From Oxyruncus cristatus (lineage: Eukaryota > Chordata > Aves > Passeriformes > Cotingidae): DNA of 64,000 bases. A program made the position numbers and the translations under genes. Within the stretch, counting starts at the first letter, position 1; each line of letters opens with the position of its first letter. The notes below the pieces were generated by a model that made no database searches, had not been told where the DNA came from, and saw nothing but the letters and a program-made list of their open reading frames with translations. This document shows, one piece after another, positions 11,501-23,810 of the stretch. The stretch is from contig VXAY01005020.1 in NCBI GenBank assembly GCA_013399855.1, forward strand, positions 1,529,833 to 1,593,832, written 5' to 3'.

Positions 11501-13827
11501 TACCAGAGAAAGAAAAATAATCTGCAAATGCCAGTTAATTCACAGGCAGCTGCACTCTTGAGTTTTGTGCCAACTAACACTGGCTTCAGGTAAAGCCAAT
11601 TTGTTGTGACCCTACCTATGTGGTTATGAAGTGCCAAAAGCCTGGCACTAGCTAAATGTTCATTTCAAAGTGTCTTGTCTTTCCCAAGACTTGATTTCCA
11701 ATTAGTGGAGAGAGACTGACACGAAATGTCATTCTTTTGTCCTCCATAGCAGCTGTTGCACCTACCAAAGACCTGTATTAAAGCCCTCCTGAGAGGAATT
11801 TTATCTATTTCATCATACTTAAATATAAGGGAATAAAGGAAGGGGATTATTTCTGCCCCGCCTCACAGAGACATGCAGAAGCAGCTCTTAGTCCTTGTGC
11901 CTGTTTTCCCCTCCTTCATGCAAGTGAGAGTAATAAACCTTTACTTGCAGCCCCCTAATTCAAACACTGGACAAGGGTAATCACATTTCACACTTCATGG
12001 TTTAAACTGATCACCATATGGATTAGGAAAGAAGCTGTGTCTCACTGCATATGAAACTATCACACCAGTTCATAGCCCTGTTAGTGGTTTCTTTGCTGTA
12101 GGCTCAAGAATTAAGTACTTGCCCCAGCTGGAGGTATGGATGCTGGATATGCAGATCTTCTCCTTGCTGCTTTATTTTTCTAGCTCTGTGTTTTTGGAAC
12201 TTGCCCAGAGCAGAAATCAAGACAAGTTTCATTGCTCTGAGCTGAGCATACCTTTCTGAGATTTAACACATTGCACTTTCACATACCAATAATGACTTGC
12301 TAGGAAATTCCCTTGCTGTGCTAGTTAGAATGCACTGGAAGAATGGCTTTGATCGTCTTCAGATGCATTCAGTCTTTGGGGCTGATTTTTCATTTCAGAA
12401 TAAGATTTGACATAGTTCCAATTAGGACCTTTAGCCATTTTGAGGGTTTTAGTTAGCTTTGTTTATTGTTTGTTTGTGTGTGTGTGTATGGGGGGAGGGG
12501 GTGTTGTTTGTTTTTGGTTTGGGGTTTTTTTCTTTTTGTTAAGCACAAATTTTGCGTTTTAAAGCTATTTTCAGAGAAATCCAAGTTTTCATAAAGATTT
12601 TGTGTGCGTGTGTGTGAGGCACCCAAAATGTGTCTGTCCAGGTGGCTATCCTTAACAGCTCTGAGACACCTGCTAGGTAAAACAGCTGGGAACCTTCTCA
12701 ACAGTTTTCAGAATTTTGGTGGGGTACACATCTGCAGTTTCCAGGGCCTGAATCCCCATTCAAGAGCTGCTGTACCTTCAGCTCCTGCCTGGCTGCAGCA
12801 GTAACAGCAGCAAAGCCGTGGAAACGGGGCAGATGATGTAAGTAATTATGACCAGTTTCTCCTCACTAACCAAAAAGCAAGCAGGATCTGGCAGGAATGT
12901 TCATCAGAGGCAGAAAGCATCAGGGCAGAGAAATGGAAGAGGGAAAGGGCTTTGGGCCCGTTTCAAAAAGAGTTCTGTATTCTCCAGTGCTTTGTCTAAT
13001 CAGCTCTCAAGCAACAGTGCTGCCATGACTTCAGAGAACATGTCCAATGGGAGTCACTCGGCTTCATACCCTGCATCATTGGCCCCTGTATCTCATTCCC
13101 TCCCCAACAATTATTGTTCATATCATCTCACTTCAAAAACGCCAAAGACTTTTTATCACCGCCTTTCCCAACAAATGGGCTCCTTCAGCCCTCCCTCCCG
13201 TGGCTAGAGTTTGTGTTCCCTTTAGGAAGGCTGCACATGCATTTCACACAATAGGCACCATCTCCATGACACCATGCACTGTCTGCACAAGGAAGAACCA
13301 CAAGTTTGCCACATAAATCCTACCATGTAATCGATTTTCATGCCAACATTTCTGGGTCACAGCAAGCACTCATGCTCTGGGGAGCTTTTCATAACCAAAT
13401 GACTTCATGATTGCTCTGCTCTGAATAATCTACTCTGACAATGGTTATTGTTTATGCTTGGAGCGCCAGTCAACACTGGAGCCCCACTGATGCCAGACAA
13501 ATAGGCAGGTAAACAAAGCCCTGCCTGAAAGGACTTGCTGCATAATTTATGCCAACACACAGGCAAAGCAAAGAGTCTGAGTTCAGGAATTAGAAGCACA
13601 AGGTTGAAGAAAGGCAGAAGAAAGCACTGCCCAAAATGTTAGATCACCACAGGTTAAGGGTTCCTCCCTCCCCCCACCTCCCGATTTGATCGCAGAAGCA
13701 CAAGACCTAATGGGGCCTCGTGAATCCACAGCACACAGCCATGCCCTCAGGCAGGATCAGCTGCACACACACCACCCCTGACTGGCATGGTCATCTACAT
13801 GGTATGAACAGAGTTACTGCAAATTAC
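8537..13827. other. Noncoding interval, 5.3 kb
   Basis: Contains a GT/G-rich low-complexity patch at 12461-12540. An AT-rich unique stretch at about 8760-8900 has several TAATT-type motifs, of a kind often seen in conserved noncoding elements. The 119-codon frame at 12848-13207 is within chance length and shows no family signature. Confidence 0.45.
12461..12540. repeat. GT microsatellite and G/T-rich low-complexity tract
   Basis: A run of about seven GT units (12475-12488) is followed by G- and T-rich sequence up to about 12540. Simple-sequence DNA with no assigned role. Confidence 0.85.
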
Positions 13828-15165
13828 GACTGGAAGTTGGCAAACGTCACGCCAATCCACAAAAAGGGCCGGAAGGAAGATCCGGGAAACTACAGGCCTG
13901 TCAGCCTGACCTCAGTGCCTGGCAAGGTTATGGAGCAGATCATCCTAAGTGCAATCACACAGCACCTCCAGGATGGACAAGGGATCAGACCCAGCCAGCA
14001 CGGGTTTAGGAAGGGCAGGTCCTGTCTGACAAACCTGATCTCCTTCTACGATCGGGTGACGCGCCTGGTGGATGAGGGGAAGGCTGTGGATGTGGTCTAT
14101 CTGGACTTTAGCAAAGCCTTCGACACCGTCTCCCACAGCATTCTCCTGAAAAAGCTGGCAGCCCACGGCTTGGACAGGGGCACTCTGTGCTGGGTTAGGA
14201 ACTGGCTGGAGGGCCGGGCCCAGAGAGTGGTGGTGAACGGGGCTGCATCCAGTTGGCGGCCGGTCACTAGTGGTGTCCCCCAGGGATCAGTGTTGGGCCC
14301 AGTTCTGTTTAATATATTTATTGATGATTTAGATGAAGGGATAGAGTGCACCATTAGTAAATTTGCAGATGACACCAAGCTGGGGGGGAGTGTTGATCTG
14401 CTGGAAGGCAGGAGAGCTCTGCAGAGGGACCTGGACAGACTGGAGAGCTGGGCTGATTCCAACGGGATGAGGTTCAACAAGGCCAAGTGCCGGGTCCTGC
14501 ACTTTGGCCACAACAACCCCCTGCAGCGCTACAGGCTGGGGACAGAGTGGCTGGAGAGCAGCCAGGTAGAAAGGGATCTGGGGGTGCTGATTGACAGGAA
14601 GCTGAACATGAGCCAGCAGTGTGCCCAGGTGGCCAAGAAGGCCAATGGCATCCTGGCCTGGATCAGGAACAGTGTGGCCAGCAGGAACAGGGAGGTGATT
14701 CTGCCCCTGTACTCGGCGCTGGTGAGGCCACACCTGGAGTGCTGTGTCCAGTTCTGGGCCCCTCAGTTCAGGAGGGATATTGAGGTGCTGGAGCAGGTGC
14801 AGAGGAGAGCAACGAGGCTGGTGAAGGGACTTGAACACAAGTCCTATGAGGAGAGGCTGAAGGAGCTGGGGTTGTTTAGCCTGGAGAAGAGAAGGCTCAG
14901 GGGAGACCTCATCGCTCTCTACAACTATTTGAAAGGAGGTTGTAGCCAGGTGGGGGTTGGTCTCTTCTCCCAGGCAACCAGCCGTCAGACAAGAGGGCGT
15001 GGCCTTAAGCTGTGCCAGGGGAGGTTTAGGTTAGATATCAGAAAGAAATTCTTTACAGAGAGAGTAATCAGCCATTGGAATGGGCTGCCCAGGGAAGTGG
15101 TGGGTTCTCCATCCCTGGAGGTTTTCAAGACGAGGTTGGACGTGGCACTTAATGCCATAGTCTAG
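13828..15165 (+). pseudogene. CR1 ORF2 C-terminal part: reverse transcriptase, open but 5'-truncated
   Basis: About 445 codons of CR1 ORF2 remain open. Reverse-transcriptase motifs in order are [30 protein letters not shown] (first catalytic Asp, codon at 14104-14106), [20 protein letters not shown] and the catalytic FADD at 14362-14373. The conserved C-terminal region follows with [33 protein letters not shown] and [10 protein letters not shown], then a TAG stop. The open frame runs upstream to an ATG at 13720, but codons before 13828 are unrelated host sequence. With no endonuclease domain or CR1 promoter it should not be mobile on its own. All catalytic aspartates are present, so a translated product could in principle be active. 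Confidence 0.9.
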
Positions 15166-15248
15166 TAACCATAGTGGGGTTGGATCAAGGGTTGGACTTG
15201 ATGATCTCCGAGGTCCTTTCCAACCCGTCTGATTCTATGATTCTATGA
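13828..15248 (+). mobile_element. CR1 LINE, 5'-truncated, 1.42 kb with intact ORF2 3' half
   Basis: The longest retrotransposon copy in the window. Its recognisable start is GACTGGAAGTTGG, at the reverse-transcriptase entry of ORF2, so the upstream endonuclease, ORF1 and 5' UTR are absent. It continues without a stop to the end of ORF2. A short 3' UTR follows (GGTTGGACTTGATGATCTCC, then TTCCAACCCG) with the tandem tail ATTCTATGATTCTATGA. CR1 elements are the dominant LINEs of birds and insert through target-primed reverse transcription, usually truncated at the 5' end. The intact frame and clean tail point to a fairly recent insertion. Confidence 0.95.
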
Positions 15249-16373
15249 AATTAACAGTCGTTGAGACAGGCACTTTCAGCGAAACCATCTTAATTCCTCT
15301 TCTGGCCACCGTGGACCAGAGAACAGTGTATTGCTTGTCTCCACAAACAACTCGTTTGGTTTCTTTCAGCTTTACCGTCCCTCAATTTACACAACCCCAT
15401 ACCTCTCTCTTCATGGTATAGGGCACTGGTCTTGCTTGTTCTTTTCAAGCCTCTGCAGTTGGTCTTACCACTCTTACCTCCACAGGGCGTAGGGTCCCTT
15501 TGCATGTCCTATCATCTCTTTCTGTTTAACCTCATGGAATAACTGGTAATATATCTTATTGATAATATAGATATATATCATCTCAGTCACTGTCATTTTC
15601 AGATCTTTTTCTGCAGAATTGCAGTCTATCCATTTGTTTCCCACCTTTTAACCAACTGAAAAATTATGGCTTGTTACAATACAGAAATTCACATTTATCT
15701 TGCCTGGACTATAATCTATTTTCAAATAATTTTTTCAGTTTCGTTCAGTTATTTTGAACCAGAAACTTGTTGCCTAGAACTCCTGAGCCCCACTCCCATC
15801 CCAAATTTTCTATTCTCAAATATATTTAATCATGAATCAGTGTTCCATCATCCAAGACATCAAGAAAAATACGAGCTGATGTGAGGCCTCTCTGATGAAT
15901 TCCTTCATTTGGATAATGATCCCGACTAGCACTTGAAGAGCACTTTTCTGATCAACTGTTTGATTATATCATATTTCCCTAGACTTATCAAACAAGACAA
16001 TAGCAAACCTTACTTAGAAGGTTTGATTAATAAAGGACACATTTGCGTTGGCTGTATCATCTTTTAAAGACTGATGTAAACTACTGTGGTGTTGAAAATG
16101 GATGATCAAACTGCTTTCCTCTGCAGAGGGCTGACTGAAGACTTGCAGATTAAAACATCTTCAGCAAGAATGGATTTACCAAACAGAAGAGGAAGAGTGA
16201 AAAGTAGCCCATGTTCTCTCTCAGAAGACGCAGCCACATTCTGCCCTCTCTTCCAAAACCTGATCTCCTAATATCTCTTCCCAAGCCGTCTCTGAAGCAA
16301 ATCAGGTTAGCCATTGCCTATCTATTTCTACTATCCCCTTGAAGGACAGGCCCCAAAATGCTCTGTATAGAGT
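15249..16373. other. Noncoding interval, 1.1 kb
   Basis: Lies between two CR1 copies. Nothing recognisable apart from an AT-rich patch near 15545-15575. Confidence 0.5.
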
Positions 16374-16562
16374 TATAGAATAGTTTGAATTGAAAGGAGC
16401 CTTTGAAGATCATCCCATTCCAATTCCCCTGCTGTGGGCAAGGATACCTTCCAGTAGACCAGGTTGTCCAAAGCTCCATCTAGCCTGGCCTTGATCACTG
16501 TCATTGATGAGGCATCCACAACACCTTGGGGCAACCTATTCCTGGGCTTCACCACCCTCATC
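16374..16562 (-). mobile_element. CR1 LINE 3' fragment (about 190 bp)
   Basis: Minus-strand copy with plus-strand TTATAGAATAGTTTGAATTG, CCTGCTGTGGGCAAGG, CCAGTAGACCAGGTTG and GGCAACCTATTCCTGGGC. Strongly 5'-truncated and somewhat diverged. Confidence 0.82.
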
Positions 16563-16581
16563 ATAATCATAATCATCATTC
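16557..16581. repeat. Short (ATC/ATA) microsatellite at the edge of a CR1 fragment
   Basis: CATCATAATCATAATCATCA forms an imperfect 3-bp repeat that abuts the truncated edge of the CR1 copy at 16374-16562. Confidence 0.75.
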
Positions 16582-19500
16582 TTCAAGAGGACCACAGAGG
16601 ACTGATTTGCTGCAGCATCATACAAAACTTGGGTTTTTTTTTCCCCAGTTCAAGGGATTTTGGCTGACTGCCCAGCCCACATTAACTGCAGACCAAGGGC
16701 ATGCCTGCAGTGCTCGCAAGGAGCAATCCCACCTCACAGGCAGTCGCTGCTCCTTTGCATGCCAGATCCCGCTCCCCTTCGCACACACACAGCCAGGCAA
16801 CGTCTGGACTTTGTGCTGGATGGAATAAAAACTTTTTTGCTTGCTGCACACCTTGCAAAAGGGTCAGAATTTCACTCCTAAGTGTGAAGGCTTAGGGTCT
16901 GACCAGTTTCAGTGAAGCCAGAAACCAAAAAAAAACACAACAACCCAAAACATAAAAAGAATAGGAAAGGAACAGTGCCAAAAATACAGTACAGCTTAAG
17001 CTGAAAAATATCAGTTGTCAATGATCAACATGGTCTGCACATGCTCGGTTTTATATCTCATTAACTTCCAGGGGCCTTATAACAGTACAATAAAACCAGA
17101 GATCTAAAATTATTATTTGAGAGACACAAAATTCCATCACGCGAGTCTCAGAGAAACTCAAAATCTGGGTTTCCAAAATTGCTTAATTAAACCCTTTTGC
17201 AGCAGTATTCTGTTCTACTGCCTACAGTTGTACGGTTCTCTTCCACAGTCAAGCATAGCATTGCAGAAACTATTTCTTATTGACTCTAATACCACCATTT
17301 CTTGTTAATACTGGTTAGTTGATATTTCACTTTGAAGACCAAAGTAAGCACGGTTATTTGATTTGCATGAAAAAACAATTATCTTTGCCTTCAAAAGGCA
17401 TTTAAACCTGGAAATCGAGAGGCACCTTGTCAAAAGAAAAACTTTTAGAACATTACAGTTTCAAGGAAACTTAAAAACTGCCTACTGCAATTCCCTATGA
17501 TTTTTTCCTTCACTTGTAAACTTCAGTGTTCCATAAGTCTTACTGTTTTGCTAAACCCAAATTTTTAACACCATTACATATTACTCCATAAAATAAAATA
17601 GCTAGCACATCACTTCCACAGTATAGGAAATGAACTATAAAGTAATAACTTGGCCTCTTTGAGAATCTTTAAAGAGAGCACAGCTTTTCCACAGTTAAAA
17701 TTGTCAGCAGCAAAACTGCCATTTACACTGTACCACTGCTTTAAGAGGATTTCCTGCCACACCAAACTATTCCTATTTTGGCCATCATCAGGAATATGCA
17801 AGCTCTTCTTGCTAAAGAATGGGCTTTATGCCATTTCATAACTTGGCCACCGTAGTTTGGGATACCTGAAGTTTATTCTTGTTGAGTATTATCCCAGAAC
17901 TGTCACATCCCACCCTCACACAATCTACCAGACACTTTGGAGCATGTTTTTTCCGTGCAAGCACAAAGATGAGACTTAGATCAGCTGTAGGGAAGATTTA
18001 GTACCAACATCAGGCTCATCATCCAACACTCCTGACAAGCCACCACATGTTGGCAGGAATTAATTTTTACCCCTCCCAAAGAGTTGCCCTCTCCCACTGA
18101 AAATCTGCAGTCGCACATGCCACCTGAAAGCAGCCATGGCAAGAAGAAATGAGTGCTCTGAAACCGAGCCCTGCAATGAGATGCTTGAGAATCAAGTTAT
18201 GCAGGCCTCCAAAATTGCACCTCTGCTTAGCAGGTCCAGGGAACGACTCCACCACCTAGTAATGGGAAACCAGTACTAGGAAAAACCTGCAGAAACATGT
18301 CATAGTTTGCATCTGTGAAATGCAATCTTGTAAAAGCCACACTTTCATTTCTGCCCCCCTTTTTTCTTTTTTTTTCTACACATTTACAGAACTTTTAAAA
18401 CACAGAGGAAGCCTTAAATCTCTGCAATTTAATAACCATTTTATACCTTAAAGCAGCAATCCCCAAGGTGATAATTTGAACATCTTGACTTCACATTTGT
18501 TGCTAGAGGGAGAATTCTCCTCCTCTGCCATGTTGCTGATAGGAGCTCAGGCAACTGAGTGATCTTAGCTCTGTGTCCACAGTAGTTTGGGAATGTGTTA
18601 ACTTTGGACTGGCATGGAGGGGTCAGTGCCCATCACCATTGCCACACTCTACCATCTCCATTCTCCAGCAAACAGGGCTTTGCTCAGCACATCATTGTGT
18701 GACTATACCACTACAAATGTTTTCAATAAATACACTAATAAAGTAGAACCTACCCCAGTACAAAGGTGCAACCTCTACAACCTCCCAAGGTGGCTTTCCC
18801 TGCAGTGGAGGCATTCACAAGGGCTGCCCTGCATGGATTCTCTGGTGTCTATGAAAAGTTGCAATCACCTCTGAGTTTTCTCTGGGGGATGGCAGTGGCT
18901 TCTCCACCTTTTAATTGCATTTCATTGACAAAAATGAATTACATTGAGTACCTTCCTCCCTCTATCACACAAAGTTGCACAATAGATACAAACAGTTTTC
19001 AGATAGAAAAAGACATGCAGATACAGTACCAGGTCTGATCAGACAGCTCTGCGTCCCTAGAAATCATGTTAATGTTTTACTTGCATTAACCCTCTTTTTG
19101 CTGCTCATTTAACCTTCTAAATTTCAGTGTTATTTGACTCTTCCATACAGCCTTTCCTATTTCTGGGTGCAATTGATGCTTGATTAGCACCACTTTACAA
19201 TGCCACAACATGTTTAAAAGTAAGTGTACTAAAACATTTCCCTTTACACAAAGGCTTTTCTTTTTTTGTGTGTATTTTCCTTATACACAAAAGCCACTCC
19301 TCCTAATTTTAAAATTAAACTTAAACTTCAGATCTAAGCAGTTCTGAGTCACATTTTCAAAAAGCTGATGGATGAAAAATATGCAACATTGGCTGCAACT
19401 GGCTGGTGCCAGTGTAAAGTATTTATGCAAGACAGGAATAGACAGAGAGAAATAACTCTCAAACCCTACTGAAGAACAACATGCCCTTTCTCAGGCCCTG

Positions 19501-21338
19501 TGTTTTGCTTATTGCTCAGTCCATAATAATTTTCCAATCTGCTGGACGTCAGTGACCCTGCTGCCAGGGAACCTTCACTGACTCCTTCTAAAGCAATATA
19601 TGCCGGTCAGGGGTTTCTCCTTTCCACTCCTGCTTTGTCTCTCATACTTCATTTCCCCATCAAAAACATACTTTCAACCTTTTAATGTCATGGTTTTTCC
19701 ATCTGACCGTGGTATCCTCCAGGACCACTACAGCACAACAGAAGACTTACCTCCTTGTTATCTTTCCTGTGCTCCTGAGGAACAATGAGCATATCGAGTC
19801 GTCAAAGAAGTGCCCACAAATGTGATAATTTTTAAGTACGTTCCCTTATGTTCCAGGAAGCTACTAAAAGAGAGTCCTATTCACACTCCCCACCCTTCCC
19901 CAGCAACACCTCTAGCAGATGCTTGCATTGCTCCCCCAAGGTTCAGCTCTGGAAAAAGCTCTGCTCTCCATTAAGGTTGCTATTCCCTCTACTTTTAGCA
20001 GCACAATGTGAACAAAGCTCAGAATAACAGCTCCATCCAGCATGAGCTGCACCATGCAGTCTGTACACAGGTGCCCTGCCATAACACTAATATAACCATC
20101 AACCCATTCCAAATGCCATTTTTCACAGAAGAATGGAAAAAGCAACTCACAGACCTGCGGGGTCTCTTGTGGGTGGCGTTTCAGTGTTTACAGGCACCTC
20201 CATCCCTCCTCCCCTCTTTTGTCCCTTACCACGTTAACCACCCCTGAGAGACACAGCAGACTGGGTGGATCCACCAGGTACTAGAGGGAGACAAGGGGCC
20301 CAGGACACGTGAGCATTAGCACAGTCACCCTGGCAAAAAGCTACCCTGTCTGCCCCTCTGATCACTGACACTGACAGGGGTTTGGTCTCATACCAAACTT
20401 ACCAGGGCTGCACTACTTGTGTTTTCGTTTTTTTTTTCCTGGGAGTCGAAAGCAAAACAAGCTCAGATGTGATGTTGGGCTGGTTGTGTCTCCTCTATCT
20501 GTTCCTTCTTCCCCTGTGGTAGGATGAGGGTCCTGCCAAAACTCTGTGTCTGGAGAGGGGGATGCTATTTCAAGTTTAGAGGTTAGCGGCCTAAATGAAA
20601 TAAAAGACTAGTGTCCTGCAGACTCTTTAGCAGCTCTGTAGCTGTATGGATTCAATGGTTTATTGTGGATAAGCCAGTCAAGAATCAGTTTCTGTTCTTG
20701 AAAAACATCATGATATTTAGGAATAATTCAGTCTTAAGTAAGAAAGGCTGTGAAACTCACAATTCTAAGTAAGACCAGTAAAAATCTCTTTTAGATTCAC
20801 ATTTCCAGTTTCTGTCAAGGGAAACCTTATCTCAAACATTCTTTCTTCACTTTCAAATGCATCTTAAAATACCACATGCAGTTGGGGCTGAGTATACTCT
20901 TCAACAAACCAAATGAAACTTTCCCAAAACATGATGGATGAGGTATAGACATTTCATTTTCTCCAAAAAGAGGAAAGTAATCACTCCAATTTTTGCCAAA
21001 TAATTTTTTTCCAAGATCCACAATTTCATAGAAGGTGGTTTAGTTTTGATAAAATTGCATTTTCTATTCTACAGAAAGTGTTTTCATCAAAACTTCTCCA
21101 AGCATGTTGAGCTGTAATGCCGCAGAAACCTTCCATTCAGGAGGTGCCTCATCCACAGCCATCATGAATTCTTCCCGCAGTACATGCCAGTGTTTGCTGG
21201 GAGCGGTGCAATTTTTTCCTTAAGCTGTCTGCATGCTCTTGACAGACAGCTATTGTGTCTGCATCAATACAGCTGCTATCTGATAATCCAAATCCCTCAT
21301 TGTTGTTTCCAAAGGAAAAGCACACTTCCCTTCTTTCT

Positions 21339-21382
21339 TTTCATTTCCTGAAAAATTAATTTTTTTTCAGGAAAACTGAAAT
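21339..21382. repeat. AT-rich inverted repeat (hairpin-forming)
   Basis: TTTCCTGAAAAA on the left pairs perfectly with TTTTTCAGGAAA on the right across a short AT spacer. After a small mismatch the stem is extended by TTTCA pairing with TGAAA. It could form a 12-bp or longer stem. There is no sign of a specific RNA family. Confidence 0.7.
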
Positions 21383-23783
21383 CAAAACTATTCCCTGATT
21401 CAAGAATCCAACACTCAATTGCCTGTGGAGTTGTTTCCAATCAACTATTCTGCTTGGAGTTCATATTCTACTTTACTACAGAATAAAGGGGGTTTTGTAC
21501 ATTGCACAAGATCTCATTCCCTAAGGCTACTGCACATCCTGCAAGCTTCCCCCTTCCACATGACGGGATCTTCCTCCCTGCTCTGCTCTTGGTTAGGACT
21601 ATCAGAAGGGCAAGTGCTGGATCCCAACTCAGACATTCCCCTCTCAAGTGTCATGCTTTGGCTGGTGCCGCCAACCACCATCACCCACAGCACGCTGCCT
21701 CCAGCTGCCTCGGGGAGATGGAGCCGTGCCCGTTCTTCCGAGAGGAAGCCGGAAGGGTAGATGAGGTTATAAACAATGACTACCTTGTAATTAGCAGCAA
21801 CACAAAATACAGGGTTTGAAGGGGCTACACGGTTGCTTCAGAGGAGTCCTTGTGCCGGGTGAGCTTACACCCCCAGCTCCAATGCACTGGGCTTATTCGT
21901 GTTCTGAAAAGGAAAGTAAAGAAGCTTCAGTGTTATGAAGGAGCACTGATAACACATCATTCAAACAGCCTCCTACTTTGCACAGACACTTTAAAACATT
22001 CACCCATGAAACACTCCTAAGGCAGCTTCTTAGCACAGGTCAGATGCTGAATGGGAGGCACATTCCACCCTATAAACATTTAAGCCACCGACAATTAACT
22101 TATCGGAGGCCACGAGTGTCCTTTGGTCTGCCAGTGCCTCCTCCAAACAGACAGGCAGTGGGAGTGGGTTTGTTGGTATGCACCAGGCATTTGAGGCATG
22201 AATCCCAGCCCTGTCCCAGCATACCCCAGTACGTGGACGCAGCCAGCCGGCGGTGCAAGCCTCATAAACCACGCTCTGAGAACGTGGGCGGTGCTCAGAT
22301 TCAAAACACAGGCAGCATGAACAGCGATAACATCAGTATTACAGAAATCTGATAAGTGCATTACTGAATCTTACTAAAAAGCCCACTGGGGCTCCAGGAG
22401 TGGCTTCATTTCTGCAGTATGTCTTGCCCAAGCCTGAGGAATAGATTGGCTCCTGCTCAGATCTCGCCCCTGTGAAAAGCCACAAGCCTGCTGCATCCCC
22501 ATGTTTGCACAGGTACTTAATGCCTTGACAGTCTCCAAGTGGATGAGAAGATACAGTTTATCAAAATCCTATTAGTTGTCCATAGACAAGATGCAGAAGG
22601 AATAGTTAAATTCACTAGCCATGGGTACAGGCCGTAGGGAATAAGACGAGCCACCATTTTAAGGGGACTTTAACTATATTCAGCGCTCAGTCCTTCACTC
22701 GCCAGCCACCTCAGGACTTCAGTTCACAGCAGACTCCTGAACTGGTCACACATTTCCAAATTAGGGCAAGCACACAGCCAAGTGAAATCAGTGCTCAGCA
22801 GTCGCAGTTACCTTCTCTTAATACCAGCTTACCGTCATGCAACAGTGGTGTAAAAAACCAGCACCAGTTGTACGGAAAAGTTGCAGCATAACTTGAGATA
22901 GTCCCGAACCACCTTCAACTCCAACCAAAGTAAAATATTCAGGTACAAACCTGAGCACCAAAACCAAACAATAAATCGCAAACAAAAACAAACAACAACA
23001 CCCCCCCTCCCCAACAAAAAAACCCCAGCAGTCAGTAGTTGCTCTTGGACATGCAAATGCACTTGCTTTTTTGCTCTCTGGCTTTCAAAACCATTTACAA
23101 GATGACTGAGAATGTCATTCACATAAAAAATAAAAAAGGTTTTGTAACACTTCACATGTTCAGAGGTTTGCCAAGTCTTGAATTCACACAACACTTATGG
23201 GAACCAATATTCCCCTACATCCCACCACAAAGCACAACTATTCAAAGGAAATCTGAAAGCGAGACTCCTTAACTTTAAAATCTGTCTCTTTTAATGGAAA
23301 ACATTTTGAACAGAGAGAGCAAGAACACACCAAAGCGATGTCCCAGGAAAAGTTTTCCTTTTTCATGTGAAATTTTTATTTGTCAGTAAAATCCTTTTCT
23401 GCAAGACTATTCCTACAAGAAGATTTCAACCAGCTTTAGTCAAAACATTTGTACAATCCAGGTGGCAATATATAAACACGCGAGGAGACTGTGGCCAGTT
23501 TAAAATTACTTTCTCAGGAACAGATATCAAGACAGGGCTGCAACTGTGGTGCAACTGCCCCCCGTCTGCTTCTCTTCATGACGTAGCCACACTGACACGC
23601 ACCATGTCATTAGCATGCCTGCAAGCTTTGTGGCTGTCCTGTTCTCAACATCTTCAAGAAGCATTTTAGATAATTGAAGTTTTCGTCACCTGCATAGTAA
23701 GCTCATGAAGCAACTGAGCTTGAGACATAATGTCTTCTTATTCAAAGGAAGAAATTTTGCTCTCTTTTTTCTAGGTTGGGTTT

Positions 23784-23810
23784 CCCCCCCCCCCTTTTTT
23801 TTTTTTTTTT
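23784..23810. repeat. C11-T16 homopolymer pair
   Basis: Eleven C followed by sixteen T, a pure pyrimidine tract on the plus strand. Low-complexity sequence with no assigned role. Confidence 0.95.

Noticed and set aside
12848..13207. 119-codon plus-strand frame rich in Ser
   Set aside because: Within chance length, low-complexity composition, and no splice or promoter context.
14097..14838. Minus-strand frames of 139 and 169 codons over the CR1 copy
   Set aside because: They are antisense shadows of the GC-rich reverse-transcriptase coding frame.
21978..22352. 124-codon plus-strand frame over a slightly CpG-richer patch
   Set aside because: Within chance length and no recognisable domain. 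The antisense strand is open over part of the same stretch.
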